A stretch of DNA of 41,777 nucleotides from a virus: positions 1 to 41,777 of IMG/VR virus record IMGVR_UViG_3300028115_000044. One strand, written 5' to 3'. Each line of letters begins with the position of its first letter. Positions within the stretch are counted from its first letter, which is position 1. A model generated the notes under the pieces. That model searched no databases. It had not been told where the DNA came from and saw only the letters and a program-made list of their open reading frames with translations. Shown here piece by piece: positions 8,529 through 16,648 of this stretch. The translations under genes and the position numbers were made by a program.

Positions 8529-11500
8529 TAGCTCGCCACTCCTACACTAATAGAGTTTAGTGTTTGGAATCCATCTAAACCTATACGAACTAGTACAACA
8601 TTACCTGTTGCATTACTCATATTCTCACTTCCTAATGTAAGTGTATAACTTCCGTTAATACTTGATCCTGTAGGTACAATATCTGCACCCGTTAACGCAC
8701 AACCATCACTACCGTTACCACCACTACCAGTGTTAGCACCTGGGACACCAACACCTAAATATTGCGCTGTTGCATCTAACCAACCGTTTGATCCACTAGC
8801 ACCATCAATGGTTGTTCCTGGTGCTGCGATCCAAAGTCCGGCAATACCTGTACTACTATTAATTGCTATATCAAAGTTAGCAACAACCGTTCTCTTAAAT
8901 GCAAAAGTTATATACTGTCTACCTGAACGCCCGGTATTTAAGTCAGGGCCTGCTGGTAAAAATCCAGTTGAATAATCAACTGTATGATGTCTCATTAAAC
9001 CCCAACGGAAAATTGCTTCTTGTGTACCTGCTACTGTCATAGCACCAGTCCACGCTTGGTTTGCATAATAATCTATTGCTGAATTGTAACTCGGAGTGTC
9101 ACTGCCTGCGCCAAATCCATAAACTCGTTTACCGTTGCCAAGATTGGCAGCGCCTAGTGAACTGGCCACCGGTATATCTTCTTCATCAAATCCAATTACT
9201 CCGCCGTCATAAATTTGTAATGCTTTATCTGTAATATCTATCTGCGTACTATTTCCATTACAGTTATAAACTACTGGTCCTATATAATGTACTTCTCTAC
9301 CATATCCGTTACCAGTAAACTCTAAGTCACCCAAATCATACGCTGATCCTACGCCAATATTAACATTAGGAATACCACCAGTCAACATGGAAACTGCTCC
9401 ATCCATATCAGCATAATCATAAGCATGACTATCCATCAGTCTGCCTGATTTTCCTGTGGCGGTTCCTTCTAATCTAGTACCAGCATATAAATTAATAATT
9501 ACGTTTGAATCTCTATATGCCTGTCCTGTTAGATTGTTTACCTTTAAGCCTGAAATTGTAAAAACAGCATCAGTGCCAGATGCAGGAGCATAATAAGGAA
9601 CACCTGAAATATATTTCATTGCTCCAGGTGTTTTTTCTGTTATTGTAGCACTGCTTACATCAATTGAAGGAAGGCTAGTCATATCATCATACACTACTGA
9701 AACATAATTTGTTGGACCTGTTACAGTGTGTTCCATTGCTTGATCGTTTACACCAACACTATATGTGCTGGTTAAAGCACCTGTAATTTTTGCGTCAAAT
9801 GTTTGATAAAAACCTGTAGGATATGTTGCTGCACTAATTGTATCATGAACATCTCCTTGCCCACTAATAATAAGTTTATCAAATGTTCCGTTTTCATTTA
9901 ATGTTGTAGTAAATGTTTTATTACCGCTGTCTACACCATTGATATATGCTGTTACTGTTCCGCTTGCGCCGTCATAAACATTGTTAAGGACATTTGTGTC
10001 AATAGTTCCACTAGTATAACGTCTAGCAGTTGTTGTTTGTAGACTATCGCCTGCGCTCAGTGGATTACTATCACTGTTGTCTGTAAACCCTGCAGCGAGT
10101 CTTGGGCTTGTACCTTGATACGCATCTGCTAATGAAAGAGGTTGTAATCTCATCTGATTAGTAATAGGCGCACTTGGCACATTGTTAACTTGTACTGTAA
10201 TACTATTATCCGTATCTGTTTGAGCTGTAATATCAGGTGTGCCCGTTGCTGTAAATGTTAAATTATAGTTACCAGCAGTAATACTTGAGTCATTAAAGTC
10301 TAATTCTAAATCAGTTCCCACATAACCAGGTGCACCTACTGTATTAGGAAAATTAGCAAATGGAACTGGTAACGGCCAAGTATAACTAAAACTATCAGCG
10401 TTTTGTGATGTATTTGTTAAACGAAATAGGCCTCTGTTATTACCATTATAATCTGTTCCTTTATAAACATCATACTGGTTATCTCCACTCTTATTACTTG
10501 TATTAACTGCTGTTCCACTAATATTTGCTCTAACATCTGGCTCTAAGTGTACTGTAAAATCAGATGTTACAAAAGGACTACTTCCATGTGAAGTAGTAAG
10601 TGTTAATCTACCTGTATAATCTTTCGCGGTACCATTCGCCTGTTCGGATGAGGTTAATGTATATTTGTGTGTAATTGTTCTGCCATGATCACCTGATTGG
10701 TTGGTTCCAGCGTTAACTGTTGAAGTTGTTCCATCGCCCCATGTATAAACATATTGACTACCATGTGTACTATAATTACCCACGGTAGTTTCTGTATTAT
10801 TTGTAAATGTTACTGTTAAACCAGCAGATGATTCTTCATTAATTCCAGTTGTAATATCTTGTGAAATTTCAGGAGTATGATCATCGTATATTTTATATGT
10901 AATACTATCACTAAGTGGTACTACCCCAGGTGTTGCAGTGGAGTGGCTATCTAATGTTAATGTAACTACTTTAGTAATATCTGCTTCATTGCTTGCAGCA
11001 AATACATGTGCAAATCTACCACCACCTACACCGCCTGCTTGACTGTCTGCTGTAATTGTTGCTGTAGTTCCATCATTAAAATTCCATGTATATTGTACTG
11101 ATGCGCCATTAGTATAAGTTGTTGTATTTTCAAAATATACAGTATCGCCATCGTCCCACTGTGTAATAGGACTTCCGCCTGTTGGGTTTGCATACGCCGC
11201 AAAACTGACTTCTGGATCTGGAGTATAAACTGTAACGTATGATTGTCTTTCCCTACTAGCAGTACTTCCACTGCCTGTGCCGCCATCATTATATGCTGTT
11301 ACTGTGACGTCAAAAGGACTTCCTGTATTAGTGCTATATGTATGTGAAGGTGTTGTACTTGTTGTTGCAGTAGTTGTTGATCCATCACCCCAATCAATTG
11401 TATATCTATTAGGATTTCCTACAGATGTAATAGTTAAATTAACTGTAATACCTGCGCCGCCAACCAGTGGCGTGCCTGTAAAATCTACACTTTTAACAAA

Positions 11501-11818
11501 TGTGTTATTACGAATATTTTCTATTGTTTCGTTTAGATCATCAATAGCATCTGTAATTGTTTGACCCGTGGAAAATTGCGTATAAGCGCCGTCACCAAAT
11601 GTCCCATCTGCAGGTGTTCCTAAAGAAAGATTTCCACCACTTCCTGATTGTGAATCTACATACGCTTTAGTGGTTAAATCTTGAGGATCGGTTGGATCAC
11701 TGGCATTCTTAACCTGCTTTGCAGATACATCGACATTTCCTGTAGACCCTGCATCCAGTACTAGATCATTATCGTCTGCTTTTAATGTGTTATTTGCATG
11801 GTTTATATTAATCGGCAA
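8528..11818 (-). CDS. PKD-domain virion structural protein (1096 aa)
   Basis: The first codon is TTG at 11818; the frame has no ATG near it, and a GAGGA box lies nine bases upstream. The N-terminal 60 residues (NDLVLDAGSTGNVDVSAKQ, then LTTKAYVDS) are a typical fibre/adhesin opening. Residues about 125-190 form a PKD-type Ig-like domain (YTIDWGDGSTTT...SHTYS). Two more PKD-like units follow with YTWNFNDGTTATI and YVYTWGDGTTSTV. The C-terminal half is beta-rich without a recognised motif and ends with Gly/Ser-rich sequence. PKD domains mediate surface and carbohydrate contacts in many extracellular proteins, so a host-attachment role is likely but inferred. A late promoter lies just upstream, and the 3' end is coupled to the next gene. 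Confidence 0.8.
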   Translation of the reverse strand: MPININHANNTLKADDNDLVLDAGSTGNVDVSAKQVKNASDPTDPQDLTTKAYVDSQSGSGGNLSLGTPADGTFGDGAYTQFSTGQTITDAIDDLNETIENIRNNTFVKSVDFTGTPLVGGAGITVNLTITSVGNPNRYTIDWGDGSTTTATTSTTPSHTYSTNTGSPFDVTVTAYNDGGTGSGSTASRERQSYVTVYTPDPEVSFAAYANPTGGSPITQWDDGDTVYFENTTTYTNGASVQYTWNFNDGTTATITADSQAGGVGGGRFAHVFAASNEADITKVVTLTLDSHSTATPGVVPLSDSITYKIYDDHTPEISQDITTGINEESSAGLTVTFTNNTETTVGNYSTHGSQYVYTWGDGTTSTVNAGTNQSGDHGRTITHKYTLTSSEQANGTAKDYTGRLTLTTSHGSSPFVTSDFTVHLEPDVRANISGTAVNTSNKSGDNQYDVYKGTDYNGNNRGLFRLTNTSQNADSFSYTWPLPVPFANFPNTVGAPGYVGTDLELDFNDSSITAGNYNLTFTATGTPDITAQTDTDNSITVQVNNVPSAPITNQMRLQPLSLADAYQGTSPRLAAGFTDNSDSNPLSAGDSLQTTTARRYTSGTIDTNVLNNVYDGASGTVTAYINGVDSGNKTFTTTLNENGTFDKLIISGQGDVHDTISAATYPTGFYQTFDAKITGALTSTYSVGVNDQAMEHTVTGPTNYVSVVYDDMTSLPSIDVSSATITEKTPGAMKYISGVPYYAPASGTDAVFTISGLKVNNLTGQAYRDSNVIINLYAGTRLEGTATGKSGRLMDSHAYDYADMDGAVSMLTGGIPNVNIGVGSAYDLGDLEFTGNGYGREVHYIGPVVYNCNGNSTQIDITDKALQIYDGGVIGFDEEDIPVASSLGAANLGNGKRVYGFGAGSDTPSYNSAIDYYANQAWTGAMTVAGTQEAIFRWGLMRHHTVDYSTGFLPAGPDLNTGRSGRQYITFAFKRTVVANFDIAINSSTGIAGLWIAAPGTTIDGASGSNGWLDATAQYLGVGVPGANTGSGGNGSDGCALTGADIVPTGSSINGSYTLTLGSENMSNATGNVVLVRIGLDGFQTLNSISVGVAS

Positions 11819-11850
11819 CTTATAAAATCCTCGTAATTTTCTATACTAGT

Positions 11851-11860
11851 TGTATTTAGT
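11851..11860 (-). promoter_or_regulatory. Late promoter (ACTAAATACA)
   Basis: The minus-strand decamer ACTAAATACA is 33 bp upstream of the TTG start at 11818. It matches the T4 late consensus TATAAATA in its TAAATA core and is identical to the decamer at 12541-12550. Confidence 0.7.
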
Positions 11861-12511
11861 TTATATCACTGTTGTTCTAAAAACAGAAATTATATGCCAA
11901 CCTGTTGAATGATATATCAATTGGGCACTATCTCCTATATTAGTAAATCTAATACTGGTGAAACCAACAGCATTAGTTGGCGTCACTGTAACAGGTGAAC
12001 TTGGTGACGAAATTGTTATAAAATTTTTAACAAATCCATTTTCAGCATCTGCTAACGAAATAGTTGCATTCGTAGCAGTTTGAATCATATCAGTTTGATA
12101 ATCTAAACTTGCTGATGTTATACAATCTATAAATTGAGGTGATATTACATTTTTTGTGTAAATTTTATTCCAAGTCGACGATACTGAGCCGAGGTTATAT
12201 GTTTCTGTTGTGCTAGGTATTACGTCACTACTGACGTTTGCACCAAGTGTCAAACTGCCACTTGCATTACCTAAAGTTACAACGTCTCCGTTTGCAATAA
12301 ATGTTCCACCCACATACGAGTTACCTGCAACGTAACTGCCACCAGCAACATTTAATGCTACATCGGAAAGCGCATAATTAGGTGGAATTGCTGTTAAATT
12401 AATATCATCCGTATTATCAATTCTAACTTTTCCTAATTCTAAGTTACCATCTGCTGATATTGAACCATTGACAATAAATTCTCCATTATCCGGATTAATC
12501 ACTGTAGCCAT
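11861..12511 (-). CDS. Small fibre-like virion protein (216 aa)
   Basis: The ATG at 12511 follows TTTGGAGATTTATA. The N-terminal half is fibre-module sequence: INPDNGEFIVNGSISADGNL, then a Gly-rich VAGGSYVAGNSYVGGTF stretch and IPSTTETYNLGSVSSTWNKI. That last segment is the same type of unit as PDADGTRDIGATATRYANVY in the giant fibre. The C-terminal half is beta-rich, with no known motif. It has its own late promoter upstream and another downstream, so it may be a single-gene unit. It is probably a short fibre, fibre tip or head decoration; the sequence does not decide. Confidence 0.7.
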   Translation of the reverse strand: MATVINPDNGEFIVNGSISADGNLELGKVRIDNTDDINLTAIPPNYALSDVALNVAGGSYVAGNSYVGGTFIANGDVVTLGNASGSLTLGANVSSDVIPSTTETYNLGSVSSTWNKIYTKNVISPQFIDCITSASLDYQTDMIQTATNATISLADAENGFVKNFITISSPSSPVTVTPTNAVGFTSIRFTNIGDSAQLIYHSTGWHIISVFRTTVI

Positions 12512-12540
12512 TATAAATCTCCAAATATATACAATTATAA

Positions 12541-12550
12541 TGTATTTAGT
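12541..12550 (-). promoter_or_regulatory. Late promoter (ACTAAATACA)
   Basis: This minus-strand ACTAAATACA is 30 bp upstream of the ATG at 12511 and directly after the gp23 terminator, so it restarts transcription for the fibre-like gene. Confidence 0.75.
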
Positions 12551-12563
12551 TAAATGTACTCAT

Positions 12564-12593
12564 AAAAAAACAGGGTGCGGAGCACCCTGTTTT
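12564..12593 (-). terminator. Intrinsic terminator after gp23
   Basis: AAAACAGGGTGC (12567-12578) and GCACCCTGTTTT (12582-12593) form a 12-bp perfect stem with a three-base loop. On the minus strand the stem runs into seven T residues (12564-12570 as A on plus). It lies 21 bp after the gp23 stop, as expected for a highly expressed capsid gene. Confidence 0.9.
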
Positions 12594-12614
12594 CTAATTT
12601 ATATTAAGCAAATC

Positions 12615-13778
12615 TTACTGGAATGACAATGCGCCAGAGTTAACAGCAATCTTGCTTAGGTAGTCAGCAGCATTACCAAGAGATGAAGCCTGGTTGCTTA
12701 GTTCAACATAACCATAACGTGTCATGAATGATACGACTGGTTCGAATGTTGATGGATCTAGTACTGTGCCAGATGACATTAGTGGAATGTATGGGCAATA
12801 GAATGCTGCCGCATCAATTTCACCTTCGCCCTTGTAACCAACAAGAACGTTTGCGCTATCTGAAGCGTACTGGTTAACGAATACTTTCATTGTACCGTTT
12901 AGTGTACCAACGAATTTAGTATTTGTTGGAGCCTCGAAAGGACCTTCAGTTGTTCTTGCGAACGCTGAAGTTGTTGCACTTTGTAGTACTGTTAGAATTG
13001 TTGGTGAAACAACAACCCAGTTACCAGCGCCACGACGTGTTCTAGCAGCAATTAAGTTTGCTGAACGGTTGATTAGAACCGCTAGAGCTGCGTGTTGGTC
13101 ACCAACGAATGTTGGAGTACCTGAAACTGTACCTTGGTTGTATGTATCAGTTGCTGTACCAGCAAGTGTATCTAGGCTACTTAGGATTTCCTGATCGATT
13201 TCAGCAGTAATTTCCTGAGCTAGTGCTTGCATGATTTCTGCTTCAACATCTAGACCATGCATAGACTGTGCGTCTTGTGCAGCTTCGAAAGTCCAACGTG
13301 CTGATAGTTTGCGTGTCTTCGCTTCTACTGTCTGCTTTAGAACCTGGATGCTCATTGCACGACCACCGTCTGCTTCATATGCTGAAGTAGAGTCTGCCTT
13401 ACCAGATGATGCATTACCAGAATAACCGTTTGCAATAGCAAATGGTGATAGTGCTTCGTCACCAGCTGCAACACCTGCTGCTGATTCACTGTAGCGAACA
13501 CGTAGAGTGTGAATTTGTCCTACTGGACCTTGCATTGGCTGAACGCCAACTAGTTCGTTAGCGATGACTGTTGGCATCACACGACGAATTACTGGAAGGA
13601 TAACTTTGTTAAGTGTAGCAATGTTACCTGCCATTGTTGTGCCTGAGGCTGCTGTTTCTGTTAGGTAGCTCTTTGTATTTTCAAGAACTGATTCCATAAC
13701 CTGCTTTTTGCTGCCTGTAAGACCATCTGTTAGGGCAGTTTTAGTTACGTCCCAATTTTCAAATAGTTTCTGTGACAT
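12615..13778 (-). CDS. gp23: Major capsid protein gp23
   Basis: This is the T4-type major capsid protein. The segment GNIATLNKVILPVIRRVMPT, followed by VIANELVGVQPMQGPVGQIH and TLRVRYSE, is diagnostic of gp23. At 387 residues it is shorter than T4 gp23 (521). An L-T-E site at residues 39-41, just before a small-residue stretch, matches the (I/L)-x-E cleavage rule of the gp21 protease, so the mature protein probably starts at T42. A strong AAGGAG site precedes the ATG at 13778. The gene lies directly after scaffold gp22 and before a strong terminator. It forms the hexameric shell of the head. No separate vertex protein (gp24) gene was seen in this window. Confidence 0.95.
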   Translation of the reverse strand: MSQKLFENWDVTKTALTDGLTGSKKQVMESVLENTKSYLTETAASGTTMAGNIATLNKVILPVIRRVMPTVIANELVGVQPMQGPVGQIHTLRVRYSESAAGVAAGDEALSPFAIANGYSGNASSGKADSTSAYEADGGRAMSIQVLKQTVEAKTRKLSARWTFEAAQDAQSMHGLDVEAEIMQALAQEITAEIDQEILSSLDTLAGTATDTYNQGTVSGTPTFVGDQHAALAVLINRSANLIAARTRRGAGNWVVVSPTILTVLQSATTSAFARTTEGPFEAPTNTKFVGTLNGTMKVFVNQYASDSANVLVGYKGEGEIDAAAFYCPYIPLMSSGTVLDPSTFEPVVSFMTRYGYVELSNQASSLGNAADYLSKIAVNSGALSFQ

Positions 13779-13794
13779 TTTGGTATACTCCTTA

Positions 13795-14889
13795 TTAATT
13801 GATACCTGCTAATTTTTTAAGGTTAATAATTTCAGCATCGCTCTCAGAATTCTGTGTGCGAGCCTTGTTACCTGTAATCTCAGTCTTCTGAGATTCATTT
13901 AGTGTTTGCGCTTTTGATTCTTTAACTGATTCATTTAGAACAGTTGGTAGATACTTGTTATATGCTACTTTCAGTTTATCTGTTTTCACACTCTCAAGTA
14001 AATTACTCATCAATTCACGCTTATCTTTTGCAAGTGGACTTAAAAGATCTGCAAGGACATAAGCACGTTCGTTTGCTTCAGCAATACGACTTGCTTTCTT
14101 CTCTGCTTTTTCAATTAATTCCTGCTTCTCAGCAATTTGGTTAGTTGATTCTTCTAATTTAATAGTTAAATCTTTAACCTGCTGAGAAAGTTTAGAAACT
14201 TGTGTACCGTCTGCTAAGTGAGAGCCCATGAACTCAGTTGCAAAAGTTTCGAAGATCTTACGACCAAACATATTTTCTTTTGCTTTCTGAATATCTTCTT
14301 TCAAAGTACCTAGTTCTTTTGTTAATGTTTCATCAACAATATTTGCTAGTTTTGTAGAAGCCTTTTCAATAAACTTCGCTTTAGCCTCGGCAATCATTTC
14401 CTTACCTTCTTTCACCAATTTGACTTTCTGCTCTAGAAGGTCTTTTTTGTCTTGGTGGAAATCATTAAGTTCTGATGTTAGTTGCTCCATAACAAAGCCT
14501 TCTAACATTTCAAAGTTGCTTTCTTGTAACTTACGATCATCACGTAATTCTTGGATTTCCTTTTTAAGGGTTTCCATTACAAATTGATCTAAAAGTTTTG
14601 CATGTTCTGCAATTTGTGCTTGATAATGAACTTTTGCAGCAACGGCAGCTTTTTTATCTTCACTAAATTCCTCTAGTTCAGATTTAATGGTATCACCTAG
14701 CATTGCATCTAGTGCTTCTACCATCTGCTCTTTGTCTGTTTCATATCTTTGTGCAAATTCTTCACGAAGTTCAAATGTAATTTCTTCGCGAGCTTCTGCT
14801 AATTTTGCTTCCCATGCTTCAGTAAGAGTGCTACGCACTTCTTCTGAAAGCACTTCTGAACTTAGGAGTTGTTCGATTGCATGAGCCAT
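13795..14889 (-). CDS. gp22: Prohead scaffolding core protein gp22
   Basis: The 364-residue protein is almost wholly helical and rich in Glu, Lys and Gln, with heptad-like coiled-coil patterns from about residue 20 to 290 (for example SQQVKDLTIKLEESTNQIAE). It lacks cysteine and any catalytic motif. Identification as gp22 rests on composition and on the canonical order protease-scaffold-capsid. It ends with INLKKLAGIN. It assembles the prohead core and is degraded by gp21 before packaging. The start follows TTAGGAG and abuts the gp21 stop by one base. Confidence 0.88.
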   Translation of the reverse strand: MAHAIEQLLSSEVLSEEVRSTLTEAWEAKLAEAREEITFELREEFAQRYETDKEQMVEALDAMLGDTIKSELEEFSEDKKAAVAAKVHYQAQIAEHAKLLDQFVMETLKKEIQELRDDRKLQESNFEMLEGFVMEQLTSELNDFHQDKKDLLEQKVKLVKEGKEMIAEAKAKFIEKASTKLANIVDETLTKELGTLKEDIQKAKENMFGRKIFETFATEFMGSHLADGTQVSKLSQQVKDLTIKLEESTNQIAEKQELIEKAEKKASRIAEANERAYVLADLLSPLAKDKRELMSNLLESVKTDKLKVAYNKYLPTVLNESVKESKAQTLNESQKTEITGNKARTQNSESDAEIINLKKLAGIN

Positions 14890-15534
14890 TTACGTTCTCC
14901 TAATATTTAGGTTATTAATTAATCTAAGTACCTCTTCTTGAAGATACTTTTGTGCTTTAGTGTCATGGTTAGTAGCCTTAGCCACGTCCATTAAAATATT
15001 TCCACGCTTACCATTCATAATCGCTTCATATAATGGATCTGGATAAGCATCCGGAGCACTAGGGTTAGCAACGATATCCACTGTTTGGATTTCGAAACCA
15101 CTAACATTTCCACTTCCGTCTACTTCACCGCTACCTCTACTTGACACACCAAGCCTACACTTGTTTTCCAATAAGGTTTTGCAAATATTACCCATTGGGG
15201 TTGGTAGTAGTCTGAGGCGTCCCAAACCATCACTACCGTTCATCCACATTTTTTCAATAATGTGACTAACACGGTCTAGATTTACTTGTAAATCATCTGG
15301 ATGATCCGCTTCACCTAATACTGAATATCCCTCATCAATTCGTGACTGAATATTTTTAACAGCCTTTGTAATTTCGTTTACAGGATATACACGTTGGTTT
15401 TGATTACGCTTATCTCCTTGCACAAAGATGCCTTCCATGAACAAGTTTTTGTTACCGTTTCCATCATCCTTAGACTCAACGACACAATTTGCTTGATCAA
15501 ATGAAAGTTTTTCTACAAGGGTTTTAGTAGCCAT
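14890..15534 (-). CDS. gp21: Prohead core protease gp21
   Basis: The 214-residue protein matches the T4 gp21 family of assemblin-like serine proteases. GEADHPDD places the catalytic His at residue 78, and GVSSRGSGEV places the catalytic Ser at 131 or 132. The QNQRVYPVNEI segment near residues 45-55 is also typical. It cleaves scaffold, capsid and internal proteins after (I/L)-x-E during head maturation. It lies between the acidic core protein and the scaffold, as in T4. The preceding stop is six bases upstream, so all four head genes are likely on one late transcript. Confidence 0.92.
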   Translation of the reverse strand: MATKTLVEKLSFDQANCVVESKDDGNGNKNLFMEGIFVQGDKRNQNQRVYPVNEITKAVKNIQSRIDEGYSVLGEADHPDDLQVNLDRVSHIIEKMWMNGSDGLGRLRLLPTPMGNICKTLLENKCRLGVSSRGSGEVDGSGNVSGFEIQTVDIVANPSAPDAYPDPLYEAIMNGKRGNILMDVAKATNHDTKAQKYLQEEVLRLINNLNIRRT

Positions 15535-15540
15535 AATCTA

Positions 15541-16326
15541 TTATCCTTTTGCCTTTGGCGCAGGTTTTAGATCTTTGACATCTTGTGGGTTGACTGCTTC
15601 CATCTTCTTTGCAGCTGGAGCCTTGCCACCCTTTTCAGCGCCGCCTTTAGACATCATATCATCACCTGATTTTTCACTGTCAACATGAGAGAACGGATCT
15701 TTCATACCAGGGCCTACAGGACCTGCTTTACCGTCTGTGTTGTCAGGATGTGAAACAGAAACAGCAGAAAGTTTTGCTTCTTCTTCTAGAGTTTCCTCTT
15801 CAGATTCTTCAATTTCTTCATCTGCACTTTCAAAAGCAACTTCTTCTTCCATGTCATCTTCCATGTCCATGTCCATGTCGTCGCCTTCTTCGTCACCCAT
15901 AATGTCAGCAAATGCTGCTTTTAGATCTGCCAATGCATCTTCAACATTTTGCATTGCTTCTTCAGCGTCAGGTGCTTCTTCATCACCTTCTTCTTCGCCG
16001 TCGATGGCTAATTCAATTTCAGCATCATCCATATCTAGTTCACCTTCGTCTTCGTCTTCGGCTTCACCAAATGCTTCTTCTGCTTCAATTTCATCTTCAT
16101 CTTCTTCAATGTCATCTAGGAAGTCGCCGGCTTCTTCATCACCGATTGCTTCTTCTAGATCTTCTTCTGCGATTTCGTCTTCAACGATTTCGTCTTGCTC
16201 TACGAGATCTGACCAGATATCGCGAGCTTTCTCAACAAAAGCCTCATGTAATAGTGCAGATGCTTCATCTTTTTCACCATTAACTAGAGACTCAATTATT
16301 TGTCTATAACGATCTTGAGCACTCAT
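15541..16326 (-). CDS. gp67: Acidic prohead core protein, gp67-like (261 aa)
   Basis: The N-terminal 45 residues (YRQIIESLVNGEKDEASALL, then HEAFVEKARDIWSDL) are helical and resemble the start of T4 gp67. Residues about 45-195 are extraordinarily acidic, with long runs of Glu, Asp and Met-Asp repeats. The last 60 residues are basic and Pro/Gly/Lys-rich. T4 gp67 is only about 80 residues with a short acidic tail, so this version is strongly expanded. Position before gp21 supports a prohead-core role. An I-I-E site near residue 12 could be a gp21 target. The ATG follows AAAAGGAG, and a late promoter and a terminator lie upstream. Confidence 0.75.
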   Translation of the reverse strand: MSAQDRYRQIIESLVNGEKDEASALLHEAFVEKARDIWSDLVEQDEIVEDEIAEEDLEEAIGDEEAGDFLDDIEEDEDEIEAEEAFGEAEDEDEGELDMDDAEIELAIDGEEEGDEEAPDAEEAMQNVEDALADLKAAFADIMGDEEGDDMDMDMEDDMEEEVAFESADEEIEESEEETLEEEAKLSAVSVSHPDNTDGKAGPVGPGMKDPFSHVDSEKSGDDMMSKGGAEKGGKAPAAKKMEAVNPQDVKDLKPAPKAKG

Positions 16327-16360
16327 AATAATCTCCTTTTAATAGATAGGTTATAACATA

Positions 16361-16370
16361 TGTATTTAAG
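16361..16370 (-). promoter_or_regulatory. Late promoter (CTTAAATACA) for the core-protease-scaffold-capsid unit
   Basis: This minus-strand CTTAAATACA is 35 bp upstream of the gp67-like ATG and just downstream of a terminator. It probably drives the transcript from the gp67-like gene to gp23. Confidence 0.6.
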
Positions 16371-16392
16371 ATGTATTGGTTACAAATAAGGC

Positions 16393-16416
16393 AAAACGCG
16401 GTTAAAACCGCGTTTT
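16393..16416. terminator. Bidirectional-looking terminator hairpin
   Basis: AAAACGCGGT (16393-16402) pairs with ACCGCGTTTT (16407-16416) around a four-base loop. It follows the stop of the small gene after gp20 by 29 bp and ends in T residues on either strand. Confidence 0.8.
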
Positions 16417-16444
16417 CGGTAGAAAATTTCTGTTTTGGTATATT

Positions 16445-16648
16445 TTATTCTTGAGGCGATGCGTTTCCGGCACCATATTGAATCTTCCACTGTTTTACTT
16501 GTTCAATATGTTCTACTTTAGCGATTTCTCGCATTCCACGCATTTTATTCAAATGTTTAAGTGTAAGTTTAGGGCGTCTTGTATCATCAATTTCCCACTT
16601 ATTGTATTCATCATTTTCTGCACTCTGTGCTATTTCACCAAATCTCAT
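16445..16648 (-). CDS. Small conserved-type protein downstream of gp20 (67 aa)
   Basis: A 67-residue, Lys/Arg/Glu-rich protein whose ATG overlaps the gp20 stop in an ATGA junction. It contains a helical segment PKLTLKHLNKMRGMREIAKV. I do not know a function. Small proteins of this kind sit at this position, between the portal and the prohead-core gene, in marine T4-like phages. Coupling to gp20 and the terminator after it suggest a role linked to portal or prohead initiation, but that is inference. Confidence 0.65.
   Translation of the reverse strand: MRFGEIAQSAENDEYNKWEIDDTRRPKLTLKHLNKMRGMREIAKVEHIEQVKQWKIQYGAGNASPQE

Noticed and set aside
15737-16309. Plus-strand Ser-rich frame of 190 codons opposite the acidic core gene
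   Set aside because: It is the mirror of Glu/Asp codons in the real gene; low-complexity serine runs are an artefact of that composition.
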